A stretch of DNA of 50,347 nucleotides, taken from NCBI GenBank assembly GCA_900470095.1, contig UBZM01000072.1:1-50347 (forward strand), read 5' to 3'. The notes beneath the pieces were generated by a model that saw only the letters and a list, made by a program, of their open reading frames with translations, was not told the origin of the DNA and did not search any database. Every line of letters starts with the position of its first letter. Positions within the stretch are counted from its first letter, which is position 1. The translations under genes and the position numbers were made by a program. This DNA is from Hyphomicrobiales bacterium. Its GTDB lineage: Bacteria; Pseudomonadota; Alphaproteobacteria; Rhizobiales; Beijerinckiaceae. Positions 1 to 8,590 of the stretch are shown here, one piece after another.

Positions 1-492
1 GGCTCTGGAGGCGGAAGCGGGGGTAGCGGTTCGGGCGGTGGCGGCTCCGGCGGTGGCAGCGGCGGCTCCAGTGGCGGCTCCGGATCCAGCGGCGGCGGAG
101 GCTCCGGCAATAGCGGAAGCAATTCCGGCAGCGGCAGGTCGGGCAATGACGGCGGATCCGCCGCGAGCCAAAATTCGGGAGACAATCAGCGCGGTCGTTC
201 AGGTCGTGGCGGCAGGAACGGCGAGGATTCCGTCAGCACCGGCCAGCACTGGGGCAATACGAGCGCCGATTTCGCACGTCAGGCCACCCAGGGGGGGCAG
301 GTCGTGTCGCTCGGGGCCGTCCTGTCGGTGGTGCGCGCGGCCGTTCCCGGTGACGTGCTCGAGGTCGACCTGCGCCTCGCGTCCACGGGCGAATGGCGCT
401 ATGAACTACTGGTTCTCGACGGCACAGGCCGCTACCGCGAAGTCGTAGTCGACGCCCGGCGCAACCGGATCCTCCAAATGCGGAGGCGATGA
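1..492 (+). CDS. Gly/Ser-rich protein with C-terminal PepSY-like domain (5' end outside window)
   Basis: The frame is open from base 1 to a TGA at 490-492, so the N-terminus lies upstream of the window. The first ~55 visible residues are almost entirely Gly and Ser with a few Asn, a low-complexity linker. A more polar stretch follows. The last ~62 residues have the beta-strand pattern of a PepSY-like domain: a hydrophobic helix (LGAVLSVVRAAVPGDVLEV), then a YELLVLDGTGRYREVVVDA-type hairpin. Such small PepSY proteins often precede PhoP/PhoQ-like pairs and are thought to sit in the periplasm and affect the sensor; that role is inferred here from position. The stop overlaps the start of the response regulator (ATG at 489), so the genes are translationally coupled. 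The domain call rests on pattern only, and a signal peptide cannot be checked. Confidence 0.72.
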   Translation, partial: GSGGGSGGSGSGGGGSGGGSGGSSGGSGSSGGGGSGNSGSNSGSGRSGNDGGSAASQNSGDNQRGRSGRGGRNGEDSVSTGQHWGNTSADFARQATQGGQVVSLGAVLSVVRAAVPGDVLEVDLRLASTGEWRYELLVLDGTGRYREVVVDARRNRILQMRRR

Positions 493-1148
493 TGAGAATT
501 CTCGTCGTGGAGGACGAACGGCGCATCGCCGGCGATGTCGCCTCCGCGCTCACGGAAGCCGGCTATGTTCCGGAGGTCGTCCATGACGGAGAGGCCGCCT
601 GGTTCCGCGCCGAGACGGACGATTTCGATGCGCTCGTGCTCGACCTCGGCCTGCCGAAGCTCGACGGGCTCTCGGTTGTCCGCAAGCTGCGAGCAGCCTC
701 GGTCAGAACCCCGATTCTGATCCTCACCGCGCGCGGCGCCTGGATGGAGCGCGTCGAAGGCATAGACGCCGGCGCCGATGACTATCTGCCCAAGCCGTTT
801 CAGGCTGAGGAGCTGGTCGCCCGGGTCGGCGCACTCATTCGCAGGGCTGGCGGTCACCTGACGCCTCAACTGGTCTATCGTGACCTCAACATCGACACAC
901 GCCGCAGGACGGTCGCGGTTGGCGGGCGCAATGTCGAGTTGTCTCCGTTGGAATACCGGCTGCTGCGTTATCTCGTGCATAATCAGGGACGGGTCGTGTC
1001 GCAGGGCGAACTGATCGACCATGTCTATGGCGGCGATCACGAACCGGACAGCAACGCCGTCGAAGTGCTGGTTGGGCGCTTGCGCCGGAAGGTCGGAGCC
1101 GAGACGATCAGCACCCGGCGTGGCCATGGCTACATCATCGGGGGCTGA
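489..1148 (+). CDS. OmpR/PhoP-family response regulator
   Basis: This 219-residue two-domain regulator is the usual length for the family. The receiver domain (1-115) has the acidic pair E8/D9, the phosphoacceptor D52 (in LVLDLGLPKLDG), the conserved Thr in ILTARG and the Lys of DDYLPKPF. The C-terminal winged helix (about 125-218) ends with SNAVEVLVGRLRRKVG and RRGHGYIIGG, typical of OmpR/PhoB DNA-binding domains. Two consecutive ATGs (489 and 492) are possible starts; both overlap the preceding stop. The sensor kinase follows after 4 bases. The order PepSY protein, regulator, kinase resembles PhoP/PhoQ-like operons, which respond to divalent cations or envelope stress in other bacteria. The signal here is unknown. 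Confidence 0.95.
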   Translation: MMRILVVEDERRIAGDVASALTEAGYVPEVVHDGEAAWFRAETDDFDALVLDLGLPKLDGLSVVRKLRAASVRTPILILTARGAWMERVEGIDAGADDYLPKPFQAEELVARVGALIRRAGGHLTPQLVYRDLNIDTRRRTVAVGGRNVELSPLEYRLLRYLVHNQGRVVSQGELIDHVYGGDHEPDSNAVEVLVGRLRRKVGAETISTRRGHGYIIGG

Positions 1149-1152
1149 GGCG

Positions 1153-2571
1153 ATGAGCTCGGGCTCGATCCGCAAGCGCATCCTGACGATCGCGGCTCTG
1201 ACGATTGCCGTGACGCTCGCGGCCGCAGGCGCAGCGCTCATCCTGGTGTTCGAGCAGCATGTCCTGAAGCGTATCGCGATCGAGCTGGAGATCCGCTCCA
1301 GTGAACTCGCCAAGGCGTTCGAGCTCGATGCGGACGGCAATCCGCTGATCAACCACGATCTCGCCGATGCGCGCTATCAGTTGCCCTATGGCGGCGCCTA
1401 CTGGCAGATCAGCGAAGGGGCGGTGCAGCTTCTGCGCTCGCGGTCGCTCTGGGACCAGATCCTCGATACGAGCGCGGTCAAAGTGGAGGACAAGAGCAAG
1501 GGCGCGTTCGAGATCGACGGGCCGAACAAATCTGAGCTCTATGTGCTCGAACGCGCGGTGAAGCTCGAGGGCGCCGATGGCCCACGGACATTCCAGCTGG
1601 CCGTCGCGCTTGACCATGCCGACATCGGCGAACTGCGCCATGCCTTCTCCCTCGATGTCGCCAAGATCCTCTTCCTGCTCGCATTGTTGCTGATCGGCGG
1701 GGCCTGGTTGCAGATGCGGTTCGGCTTGCAGCCGCTTCACCAATTGCGCGCTAGCCTCACCGCCGTGCGCGAAGGCCGCACGTCCCGCCTGACGGGGACC
1801 CTTCCGGAGGAGATCAAGCCGCTGGTCGATGATCTGAACAGGCTGCTCGATCGTCAGGATGAGCTGGTGCGCAAGGCACGCGACAGAGCGGGCCTATTGG
1901 CACACGGGCTGAAGACGCCGCTCACGATCCTGTCGAGCGAAGTGGCACGTCTGGAAAGATCCGGACAGCACGCGCATGCAGCGATCCTGCATAAACAATG
2001 CGAAGCGATCGGCGCGCATGTCGAGCGCGAGCTTGCACGGGCGCGGACGCACGGTGCGATACAGGCGGTGAGCATGAGAACGCTCGTCCTGCCGATCGTC
2101 GACCGACTGGTCGATCTGATGAGCCGCATCGACAGCGCCAACAGCATCACCTGGAGTATCAAGGTTCCCGAAAACGTCAGCGCCGCGATGGAAACCGACG
2201 ACTTCGCCGAGGTCGTTGGCAATCTGCTCGACAATGCTCGCAAATGGGCGCGTAGCGCCGTCACGGTACAGGTCCACACCGCTGACGACGGCAGCACCGT
2301 TCTTTCGGTCAGCGATGATGGACCCGGCGTACCGGGAGACCGACGTCAACTGATCCTGCAACGTGGCGTCCACTTCGCTCCGGACAGTCACCATTCATCC
2401 GGTCTGGGCCTTGCGATCGTTTCGGATACGTTGGCCGAATACGGCCGGGAACTGATCGTCGCCGACACCGAAACCGGCTGCACCATCTCGTTCGAAATAG
2501 AGCATCCCCGGCGCAGCGAACGAAAGCACGGAGATGGTGCAATGAAGCTGAGGCCTGCAGTGATCCAATAG
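1153..2571 (+). CDS. PhoQ-like membrane sensor histidine kinase
   Basis: The 472-residue kinase starts at ATG 1153, 4 bases after the regulator stop; the open frame runs further upstream, but only inside the regulator gene. It has a first membrane helix (about 10-34), a periplasmic sensor of roughly 130 residues, a second membrane helix (around LFLLALLLIGGAWL) and a HAMP-like linker. The phosphoacceptor is H251 in LLAHGLKTPLT, the PhoQ-subfamily version of the H-box. The ATPase domain shows the N-box (VVGNLLDNARKWA), the G1 box (DDGPGVPGD) and the G2 box (SSGLGLAIV). It should phosphorylate the adjacent regulator. The stimulus cannot be read from the sequence. Confidence 0.94.
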   Translation: MSSGSIRKRILTIAALTIAVTLAAAGAALILVFEQHVLKRIAIELEIRSSELAKAFELDADGNPLINHDLADARYQLPYGGAYWQISEGAVQLLRSRSLWDQILDTSAVKVEDKSKGAFEIDGPNKSELYVLERAVKLEGADGPRTFQLAVALDHADIGELRHAFSLDVAKILFLLALLLIGGAWLQMRFGLQPLHQLRASLTAVREGRTSRLTGTLPEEIKPLVDDLNRLLDRQDELVRKARDRAGLLAHGLKTPLTILSSEVARLERSGQHAHAAILHKQCEAIGAHVERELARARTHGAIQAVSMRTLVLPIVDRLVDLMSRIDSANSITWSIKVPENVSAAMETDDFAEVVGNLLDNARKWARSAVTVQVHTADDGSTVLSVSDDGPGVPGDRRQLILQRGVHFAPDSHHSSGLGLAIVSDTLAEYGRELIVADTETGCTISFEIEHPRRSERKHGDGAMKLRPAVIQ

Positions 2572-2652
2572 GCCGCACGGACCGAACGGATCCGGTTGGG
2601 CCGCTTCCGCCGAACCGCGCCCGACCCGAACCCAGTCACAGCCTCAACTGAT

Positions 2653-4050
2653 TCAGATATGAATGGCGTGCCCGAGCGCCTTCAGCGCCGCCTCCTGCAC
2701 CGCTTCGCCAAGCGTCGGATGAGCGTGGATCGTCCCCGCGATATCCTCGAGCGTTGCGCCCATCTCGATGGCGAGCCCAAACGCCGCGCTGAGTTCGGAG
2801 ACGGACTGCCCGACCGCCTGGATACCGAGGATCACATGGGTGCTGGCCAGCGCGACGATGCGGACAAAGCCCTGCTCGCTGTGCAGCGTCATCGCACGCC
2901 CGCTGGCAGCGAGCGGAAACAGCCCGGTCTTGATCTCGAAGCCGGCGCGGCGCGCCTCGTCCGGTGAAAGACCGGCCGAGACGATTTCCGGATCCGTGAA
3001 GCAGATTGCCGGAATGCAACGCTTGTCCCAGGCGCGCGGCAAGCCTGCGACGATCTCCGCCACCAGCTCGCCCTGAGCCATGGCGCGATGCGCCAGCATC
3101 GGCTCGCCGGTGACGTCACCGATCGCGTGGACACCGCGCATCGAGGTCTCGCAGCGCTCGCCGATGCGGATGAAGCTGCCATCCATGTCGAGCACCAATT
3201 CCTCGAGACCGAGATCGGACAGGGCCGGCTTGCGACCAACGGTGACGAGGATAGCGTCCGCCGCGATCCGCCGTTCCTCGCCTTCCGCCGTTTCAACCAG
3301 CACAGACTTGGCATCCGGAGCCGCGCCGCGCGCCTTCGCTCCGAGCAGAAGCTCGACGCCCAGCCTCGACAGCGATTTCTCCACGGGCGCGGTCAGCTCG
3401 GCATCGTAAAGCGGAAGGATCTTCGGCAGGGCCTCGACGATCGTGACCTGCGAGCCGAGCTTGGCAAAGGCGATCCCCAGTTCGAGGCCGATATAGCCGG
3501 CTCCGACCACCGCCAGCCGCGCTGGAACCTCGGGCAACGACAGCGCCTGCGTCGACGAGATCACGGTGCCGCCAAAGGGCAGGAAGGGCAGTTCGACCGG
3601 TGCCGAGCCGGTGGCGATGACGATTGTTTCGGCCCGGATCAGCTTCGGGCCCGTCTCGGTCTCGACGGCAACCGTCTTGCCGTCGCGAAAGCGGGCCCGA
3701 CCATGCACGATCTTGACCTTGGACTTGCGCAAGAGCGCGGCGACGCCGTTGTTCAGGCGCTGAACGATCCCGTCCTTCCAGCCGATGGCCTGCTTGAAAT
3801 CGAGCGCCGGCGCCGAGGCCGTGAGCCCGAACGGGGTTTTGCCCTGCGCGGCCGTAGCCAGCTTCTCATACTCGTCGGCGACATGGATCAGCGCCTTCGA
3901 CGGGATGCAGCCGACGTTGAGGCAGCTGCCGCCGAGCTTCGTGCTCTCGACGATCACCGTGTCGATGCCGAGCTGGCCAGCTCTGATGGCGCAGACATAG
4001 CCGCCCGGGCCCGCGCCGATGACAAGCAGTTTGCAGGTGATCTCGGTCAT
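2653..4050 (-). CDS. lpdV: Dihydrolipoamide dehydrogenase (E3) of the branched-chain 2-oxoacid dehydrogenase complex
   Basis: A 465-residue FAD flavoenzyme that reoxidises the dihydrolipoyl group of E2 with NAD+. The N-terminal FAD-binding motif is GAGPGGY (12-18). The redox-active disulfide C43/C48 lies in GGSCLNVGCIPSK. A second Rossmann motif (GAGYIGLELG) binds NAD. Near the C-terminus HPTLGEAVQEA carries the catalytic His-x4-Glu pair. The start at 4050 gives the normal N-terminus; the frame extends upstream, but only into the E2 gene. It follows the E2 stop by 4 bases and is last in the operon, matching lpdV in Pseudomonas bkd operons. It could also serve other 2-oxoacid dehydrogenases. 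Confidence 0.95.
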   Translation of the reverse strand: MTEITCKLLVIGAGPGGYVCAIRAGQLGIDTVIVESTKLGGSCLNVGCIPSKALIHVADEYEKLATAAQGKTPFGLTASAPALDFKQAIGWKDGIVQRLNNGVAALLRKSKVKIVHGRARFRDGKTVAVETETGPKLIRAETIVIATGSAPVELPFLPFGGTVISSTQALSLPEVPARLAVVGAGYIGLELGIAFAKLGSQVTIVEALPKILPLYDAELTAPVEKSLSRLGVELLLGAKARGAAPDAKSVLVETAEGEERRIAADAILVTVGRKPALSDLGLEELVLDMDGSFIRIGERCETSMRGVHAIGDVTGEPMLAHRAMAQGELVAEIVAGLPRAWDKRCIPAICFTDPEIVSAGLSPDEARRAGFEIKTGLFPLAASGRAMTLHSEQGFVRIVALASTHVILGIQAVGQSVSELSAAFGLAIEMGATLEDIAGTIHAHPTLGEAVQEAALKALGHAIHI

Positions 4051-4054
4051 GGCG

Positions 4055-5368
4055 TCAGGCATCCACGAAGAGCATTGCCGGGTTTTCCAGAAGCTCCTTG
4101 AGCCGCTGCACGAAGACGGCTGCATCCCAGCCGTCGATGACGCGATGGTCGAAGCTCGACGACAGGTTCATCATCTTGCGCGGGACGAAGCTCGTGCCGT
4201 TCCACATCGGCCGGATCATCATCTTGTTGACGCCGACGATGGCGACCTCGGGGTGGTTGATCACCGGCGTGGTCGCGATGCCGCCGAGCGCGCCGAGCGA
4301 TGTGACCGTGATCGTGGAACCCGTCAATTCGTCACGGGTCGCGCTGCCTTCTCGCCCCCGTTCGGCGAGGCGGCCGAGCTCCCGGGCGCAGTCCCAGAGA
4401 TCACGAGCCTCGGCGTGCTTCACGACCGGCACGATCAGCCCGGTCGGCGTCTGGGTCGCGATACCGATATGGATGCCGGCATGCTGGTGGACGATGCCGG
4501 CCTCGTCATCGAACAACGCGTTCAGGTTCGGCTGCTCGGCCAGCGCCTTGACGAGCGCCCGCATCACGAAGGGCAGAAGCGTCAGCTTCGGTCGCTCCGG
4601 CGTCGGCTTCTTGTTCAGGACGGCGCGCAAGTCCTCGAGGGCGCTGACGTCGACTTCCTCGACGATGGTAATGTGCGGAATGCGCGCCTTGGACAGCGCC
4701 ATCTTCTCGGCAATCTTGCGACGCAGGCCGACGATCTTGACGGCGGTGACGGCGGTCAGGCGCGCCAGCCCTGGCGCACGTTCGGCCTCGGGCCCGCGCA
4801 GCGCGAAGCTGTCGAGGTCCTCATGAGTGATGCGGCCGCCCGGGCCGGAACCCACGACCTGGCGCAGGTCGATCCCGGCCTCGCGCGCCTTCAGCCGGAC
4901 GGCCGGCGAGGCGAGCGGTTTCTCGCCAGCCTGCCGCCTCGGTGCGACGCTCAGCGGAGGAGCTGAGACCGCGCGCGGCTTCGGTGATGCAGCGGGCTTG
5001 GCCTCAGCCAGCTTTACCGGAGCGGAGGCAGGCGCTTCGTTTTTCGACACAGCGGCAGGCGTCTCAACAGCCACCGGCTCGGGCGCCTCGTTTGCTGCCG
5101 CTTCGTCAGCATCCGCGGCGCCTTCGCCGGCAACCTTCAGCCGAACCAGCGCCGAGCCGATCGCGACGGTATCGCCGATATCGGCGCCGACCCAGACCAC
5201 CTCGCCCTCAACTGGCGACGGGATCTCGACCGTCGCCTTGTCGGTCATGACAGCGGCAAGGAGATCGTCCTCGCGCACGATGTCGCCGACTTTGACGTGC
5301 CACTCGACGAGCTCGGCCTCGGCAATGCCCTCGCCGACGTCCGGAAGCTTGATGACCCGTTCCGCCAT
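4055..5368 (-). CDS. bkdB: Dihydrolipoyl acyltransferase (E2) of the branched-chain 2-oxoacid dehydrogenase complex
   Basis: The 437-residue E2 core protein transfers the acyl group from E1 to CoA. There is a single lipoyl domain (1-80) with K44 in the MTDKATVEIPSP loop as the lipoylation site. An Ala/Pro/Glu-rich flexible linker follows, then a peripheral-subunit-binding domain (SPAVRLKAREAGIDL...GPGGRITHEDL). The C-terminal acyltransferase domain contains the catalytic DHRVIDG motif near its end. One lipoyl domain fits BCKDH-type E2. The start at 5368 shares its last base with the stop of E1beta, indicating tight coupling. The branched-chain assignment rests on the E1 partners and the divergent Lrp-type regulator. 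Confidence 0.93.
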   Translation of the reverse strand: MAERVIKLPDVGEGIAEAELVEWHVKVGDIVREDDLLAAVMTDKATVEIPSPVEGEVVWVGADIGDTVAIGSALVRLKVAGEGAADADEAAANEAPEPVAVETPAAVSKNEAPASAPVKLAEAKPAASPKPRAVSAPPLSVAPRRQAGEKPLASPAVRLKAREAGIDLRQVVGSGPGGRITHEDLDSFALRGPEAERAPGLARLTAVTAVKIVGLRRKIAEKMALSKARIPHITIVEEVDVSALEDLRAVLNKKPTPERPKLTLLPFVMRALVKALAEQPNLNALFDDEAGIVHQHAGIHIGIATQTPTGLIVPVVKHAEARDLWDCARELGRLAERGREGSATRDELTGSTITVTSLGALGGIATTPVINHPEVAIVGVNKMMIRPMWNGTSFVPRKMMNLSSSFDHRVIDGWDAAVFVQRLKELLENPAMLFVDA

Positions 5369-6384
5369 CACCGGCTCTCCATGATCTCGCGCAGGGCCGC
5401 GCCGACACGCGCCGGGCCGGGGAAATAGGCCCATTCCTGGGCATGCGGATAAGGCGTGTCCCAGCCAGCGACGCGCATGATCGGCGCCTCGAGATGGTAG
5501 AAGCAATGCTCCTGCACCAGGGCCGTGAGCTCGGCGCCGAAGCCCGAGGTCAGCGTCGCCTCATGCAGGACGATGCAGCGGCCGGTCTTGCGTACGGAGG
5601 CCACGATCGTGTCGAGATCGAGCGGCAGCAGGCTGCGCAGGTCGATGACTTCGGCGTCGATGCCAGTCTCTTCCGCTGCCGCCTCGGCGACATGGACCAT
5701 GGTACCATAGGCGATGATGGTGACGCTCGCGCCCTCGCGCCGGATCGCGGCCTTGCCGAGCGGCAGCGCGAAATGGCCGTCCGGCACCTCGCTCAACTCA
5801 TGTTTGGACCAGGGTGTCACGGGGCGATCGTGATGACCGTCGAACGGGCCGTTATAGAGCCGCTTCGGTTCGAGGAAGATGACGGGATCGGGATCCTCGA
5901 TTGCGGCGATCAAGAGGCCCTTGGCGTCATGCGGATTGGAAGGCACCACGGTCTTCAGCCCGGAAACATGGGTGAAGAGCGCTTCCGGGCTCTGGCTATG
6001 CGTCTGCCCCCCAAAGATGCCGCCGCCGGTCGGCATGCGGATCACCAGCGGGCAGGTGAAATCGCCGGCCGAACGGTAGCGCAGCCTGGCCGCCTCCGAG
6101 ACGATCTGATCGTAGGCCGGATACATGTAGTCGGCGAACTGGATCTCGACGCAGGGGCGCAGGCCATAGGCCGCCATGCCGACTGCCGTGCCAACGATGC
6201 CGAGTTCGTTGATCGGAGCGTCGAAGCAGCGATTCACCCCGTATTTCTGCTGCAGGCCATGGGTGCATCGGAACACGCCACCGAAGAAGCCGACATCCTC
6301 GCCATAGACCACGACATTCTCGTCGCGGCCCATCGAGACATCGAGCGCCGAACGGATCGCCTCGATCATCGTCATCCGAGCCAT
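5368..6384 (-). CDS. bkdA2: Branched-chain 2-oxoacid dehydrogenase E1 beta subunit
   Basis: A 338-residue transketolase-like subunit that forms the alpha2beta2 E1 with the upstream gene product and decarboxylates the oxoacids of Val, Leu and Ile. Family motifs seen: YGEDVGFFGGVFR near the N-terminus, FDAPINELGIVGTAVGMA, and YNGPFDGHHDRPVTPWSKH, which is characteristic of BCKDH rather than pyruvate E1beta. The C-terminal transketolase domain ends with DTPYPHAQEWAYFPGPARV. The start at 6384 leaves 4 bases after the E1alpha stop (6389). The open frame extends further upstream only inside E1alpha. Confidence 0.94.
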   Translation of the reverse strand: MARMTMIEAIRSALDVSMGRDENVVVYGEDVGFFGGVFRCTHGLQQKYGVNRCFDAPINELGIVGTAVGMAAYGLRPCVEIQFADYMYPAYDQIVSEAARLRYRSAGDFTCPLVIRMPTGGGIFGGQTHSQSPEALFTHVSGLKTVVPSNPHDAKGLLIAAIEDPDPVIFLEPKRLYNGPFDGHHDRPVTPWSKHELSEVPDGHFALPLGKAAIRREGASVTIIAYGTMVHVAEAAAEETGIDAEVIDLRSLLPLDLDTIVASVRKTGRCIVLHEATLTSGFGAELTALVQEHCFYHLEAPIMRVAGWDTPYPHAQEWAYFPGPARVGAALREIMESR

Positions 6385-6388
6385 CGCG

Positions 6389-7618
6389 TCAGACCCCGCT
6401 CTGCTGACGCTGCCGGCGCAGGTGCGGAGGCAGTTCGGCATAGACATCCTCGAAGATGTCTCGTGCCGAGGGCTTGCCGCCGGAATGCAACGTGCCGTGG
6501 CCCTCGGCCTCCTTCTGCGCAGCAATCACGGTTGCGAGAATCTCGGCCTCGGCCTGCTTGTGCCGCTCTTCAGTCCAGGCGCCCAATGCGATCAGATGCT
6601 GTTTCAGCCGGATCAGGGGGTCGCCGAGCGGCCAGCCTTCCGATTCATGCTTGGGCCGATAGGCGGAGGGGTCGTCCGAAGTCGAGTGGGCGCCGGCGCG
6701 ATAGGTGACGTACTCGACCAGCGTGGGCCCGAGATTGCGCCTGGCGCGCTCGATTGCCCATTGCGCGACGGCATAGGTCGCAAGGTAGTCATTGCCGTCG
6801 ACGCGCAGGGCCGGAATGCCGAAGCCAAGGCCGCGCGCCGCGAAAGTGCCGGAGCCGCCGCGGGCAATGCCCTGGAAGGTCGAGATCGCCCACTGATTGT
6901 TGACGACGTTGAGGACGACCGGGGCCTTGTAGGTCGAGGCGAAGACCAGGGCGGCGTGGAAATCGGACTCCGCCGTCGAGCCGTCGCCGACCCAGGCCGC
7001 GGCGATCCTGCGATCGCCCTTGATCGCCGAGGCCATGGCCCATCCCACCGCCTGGACGAACTGGGTGGCGAGATTGCCGGAGATCGAGAAGAAGCCGTGC
7101 GCTTTCGACGAGTACATGACCGGAAGCTGGCGGCCTTTGATCGGGTCTCGCTCGTTCGAGTAGATCTGGCACATCATGTCGACGAGCGGATAATCATGCG
7201 CGATGAGGAGTCCGGCCTGGCGATAGGTCGGAAAATTCATGTCCTCCGGGCCGAGCGCGATGCGAAAGGCGCAGCTCACCGCCTCTTCCCCGGTGTGCTG
7301 CATGTAGAACGAGGTCTTGCCCTGGCGCTGCGCCATCTGCATGCGGGCGTCGAAAGCGCGTAACGTCATCATGTGGCGCATGCCCCGGATCAGCGCATCC
7401 CCGTCGAGATCGGGCACCCATGGGCCGACAGCCTGACCCTCCCGGTCGAGCACGCGGATGATCGAATACGCGAGATCGCGAATCTCCTTGGGATCGATAT
7501 CGACCGGAGGCCGGCGCACCGAGCCCGCTTCCGGGATGACCACATTGGAGAAATCCGGCCTGCCGCCAGGGCGACTGGCCGGTTCGGGGACATGAAAGCG
7601 CAACGGCTGATCGGTCAT
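6389..7618 (-). CDS. bkdA1: Branched-chain 2-oxoacid dehydrogenase E1 alpha subunit
   Basis: This 409-residue thiamine-diphosphate subunit carries out the decarboxylation of branched-chain 2-oxoacids with E1beta. The TPP-binding motif begins at GDGSTAESDFHAALVF and ends at the NNQWAIST Asn pair. YRAGAHSTSDDPSAYRP is the conserved phosphorylation-loop region of BCKDH E1alpha; no bacterial kinase is implied. The ~40-residue N-terminal extension before the core is normal for BCKDH alpha subunits and absent from most PDH alpha subunits. The ATG at 7618 overlaps the TGA of the upstream ACT-like gene, so translation is coupled to it. Confidence 0.95.
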   Translation of the reverse strand: MTDQPLRFHVPEPASRPGGRPDFSNVVIPEAGSVRRPPVDIDPKEIRDLAYSIIRVLDREGQAVGPWVPDLDGDALIRGMRHMMTLRAFDARMQMAQRQGKTSFYMQHTGEEAVSCAFRIALGPEDMNFPTYRQAGLLIAHDYPLVDMMCQIYSNERDPIKGRQLPVMYSSKAHGFFSISGNLATQFVQAVGWAMASAIKGDRRIAAAWVGDGSTAESDFHAALVFASTYKAPVVLNVVNNQWAISTFQGIARGGSGTFAARGLGFGIPALRVDGNDYLATYAVAQWAIERARRNLGPTLVEYVTYRAGAHSTSDDPSAYRPKHESEGWPLGDPLIRLKQHLIALGAWTEERHKQAEAEILATVIAAQKEAEGHGTLHSGGKPSARDIFEDVYAELPPHLRRQRQQSGV

Positions 7619-7944
7619 GCCCGCACTCCGGCAAGGGCGCCCAGCCGACCCGCATCCAGCGAGCCGACATAGAATGAACCTGGCTCGTCGCCGAACTCGA
7701 AAGCCTCAACAGCTGCGAGCGCCGGATGGCGGGCAAGGCGGAAGCCGATCTCCGCGCAGTCCGAGACGCCTTCGGTCTCGATGACCATGCGGATCGCGGT
7801 TCGTCCGTCATCTTGGCGGGAGCTCGACAGTTCGACAAGGGCGAAGCCGAAGCGTTGGGCATCGAGCAGGAGCCTGACCAGCCCGTCATGGGCGTCGCTG
7901 GTCGACGCTCTCACCACCACGCGCCGTTGCGTTCGCCCGGTCAT
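7615..7944 (-). CDS. Small ACT-like protein leading the bkd operon
   Basis: A 109-residue protein encoded just ahead of E1alpha, with its stop overlapping the E1alpha start by the ATGA arrangement. ATG 7944 is preferred because GGGGGAGG stands just upstream at good spacing; an ATG at 7959 is also possible. The pattern is beta-alpha-beta-beta-alpha-beta: RRVVVRAS, HDGLVRLLLDAQRFGFALVE, AIRMVIETEG, CAEIGFRLARHP, AVEAFEFG. This resembles the ACT fold of small regulatory subunits such as IlvM/IlvN. ACT domains commonly bind amino acids, so an effector role for this complex is possible but inferred. I know of no such gene in the Pseudomonas bkd operon. The fold call is from secondary-structure pattern only. 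Confidence 0.7.
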   Translation of the reverse strand: MTGRTQRRVVVRASTSDAHDGLVRLLLDAQRFGFALVELSSSRQDDGRTAIRMVIETEGVSDCAEIGFRLARHPALAAVEAFEFGDEPGSFYVGSLDAGRLGALAGVRA

Positions 7945-8001
7945 CACACCCTCCCCCATCGCCGCAACGACGGTAATCCGGCAAACGGAAAGAGATTTCC
8001 C

Positions 8002-8018
8002 GAAGGTGCTCGACCTTC
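8002..8018. promoter_or_regulatory. Small inverted repeat in the bkd/bkdR divergent promoter region
   Basis: GAAGGT and ACCTTC form 6-base arms around GCTCG, between the divergent starts at 7944 and 8075. The position suits an operator for the Lrp-type regulator, but a short repeat like this could arise by chance. Confidence 0.3.
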
Positions 8019-8074
8019 CGCGATATCTCGGTAAATTCTTCCGCCACTCTCTCCAGTTGCAGAAGATTCATCCG

Positions 8075-8569
8075 ATGTCCGGCAAGACCAAGCGCAGCGA
8101 CACTCTTGACCCTATCGACCGGCGGATTCTGTCCGCTCTGCGGGCCGATGGCCGCCTGACGACGAGCGCACTGGCCGAGAAGGTCGGGCTCTCGCCATCG
8201 CCCTGCTGGACACGGGTCAGGCGGCTGGAGGAAAGCGGCGCAATCGAGCGCTATGTGGCAGTCCTGAATCACGCGGCGCTGGGGCTCAACAACACCGTCT
8301 TCGTCGAGATCACCCTCGACAAGCACGATGACAAGGTGCTCGACACGTTCGGGGACGCGCTGGCGCGCATTCCCGAGGTGGTCGAGGCTCATCTCGTCAC
8401 TGGCGAATACGACTATCTCGTCAAGGTCGTGGTCAGCGGCACCGACCACTACGAGCGTTTCCTCCGTGAGACGCTGTACCGGATCCCCGGAATTCGCCAG
8501 TCACGCACAACCTTCGGTCTCAGGACGTTGAAGCGGGCGATCTCGGTCGATCCGCTGCAACTGCCGTGA
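8075..8569 (+). CDS. bkdR: Lrp/AsnC-family regulator, BkdR type
   Basis: A 164-residue regulator of standard Lrp length, divergent from the bkd operon. The N-terminal HTH spans about 11-60 (LDPIDRRILSALRADGRLTTSALAEKVGLSPSPCWTRVRRLEESGAI). The C-terminal RAM (ACT-like) effector domain has VFVEITLDKH, EVVEAHLVTGEYDYLVKVVV and FGLRTLKRA. ATG 8075 gives the family N-terminus; the frame is open further upstream without an obvious start signal. In Pseudomonas putida, BkdR sits divergently from bkd and activates it in response to branched-chain amino acids. The same role is likely here by arrangement. Confidence 0.93.
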   Translation: MSGKTKRSDTLDPIDRRILSALRADGRLTTSALAEKVGLSPSPCWTRVRRLEESGAIERYVAVLNHAALGLNNTVFVEITLDKHDDKVLDTFGDALARIPEVVEAHLVTGEYDYLVKVVVSGTDHYERFLRETLYRIPGIRQSRTTFGLRTLKRAISVDPLQLP

Positions 8570-8590
8570 CGCGCCATTCCAGGGGCCAGT

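Noticed and set aside
432..1352. Long open frame on the minus strand opposite the two-component genes
   Set aside because: It overlaps well-supported genes, has no recognisable domain and is the usual by-product of high GC content.
5443..6708. 421-codon open frame opposite E1 genes
   Set aside because: Antisense to conserved bkd genes, no domain.
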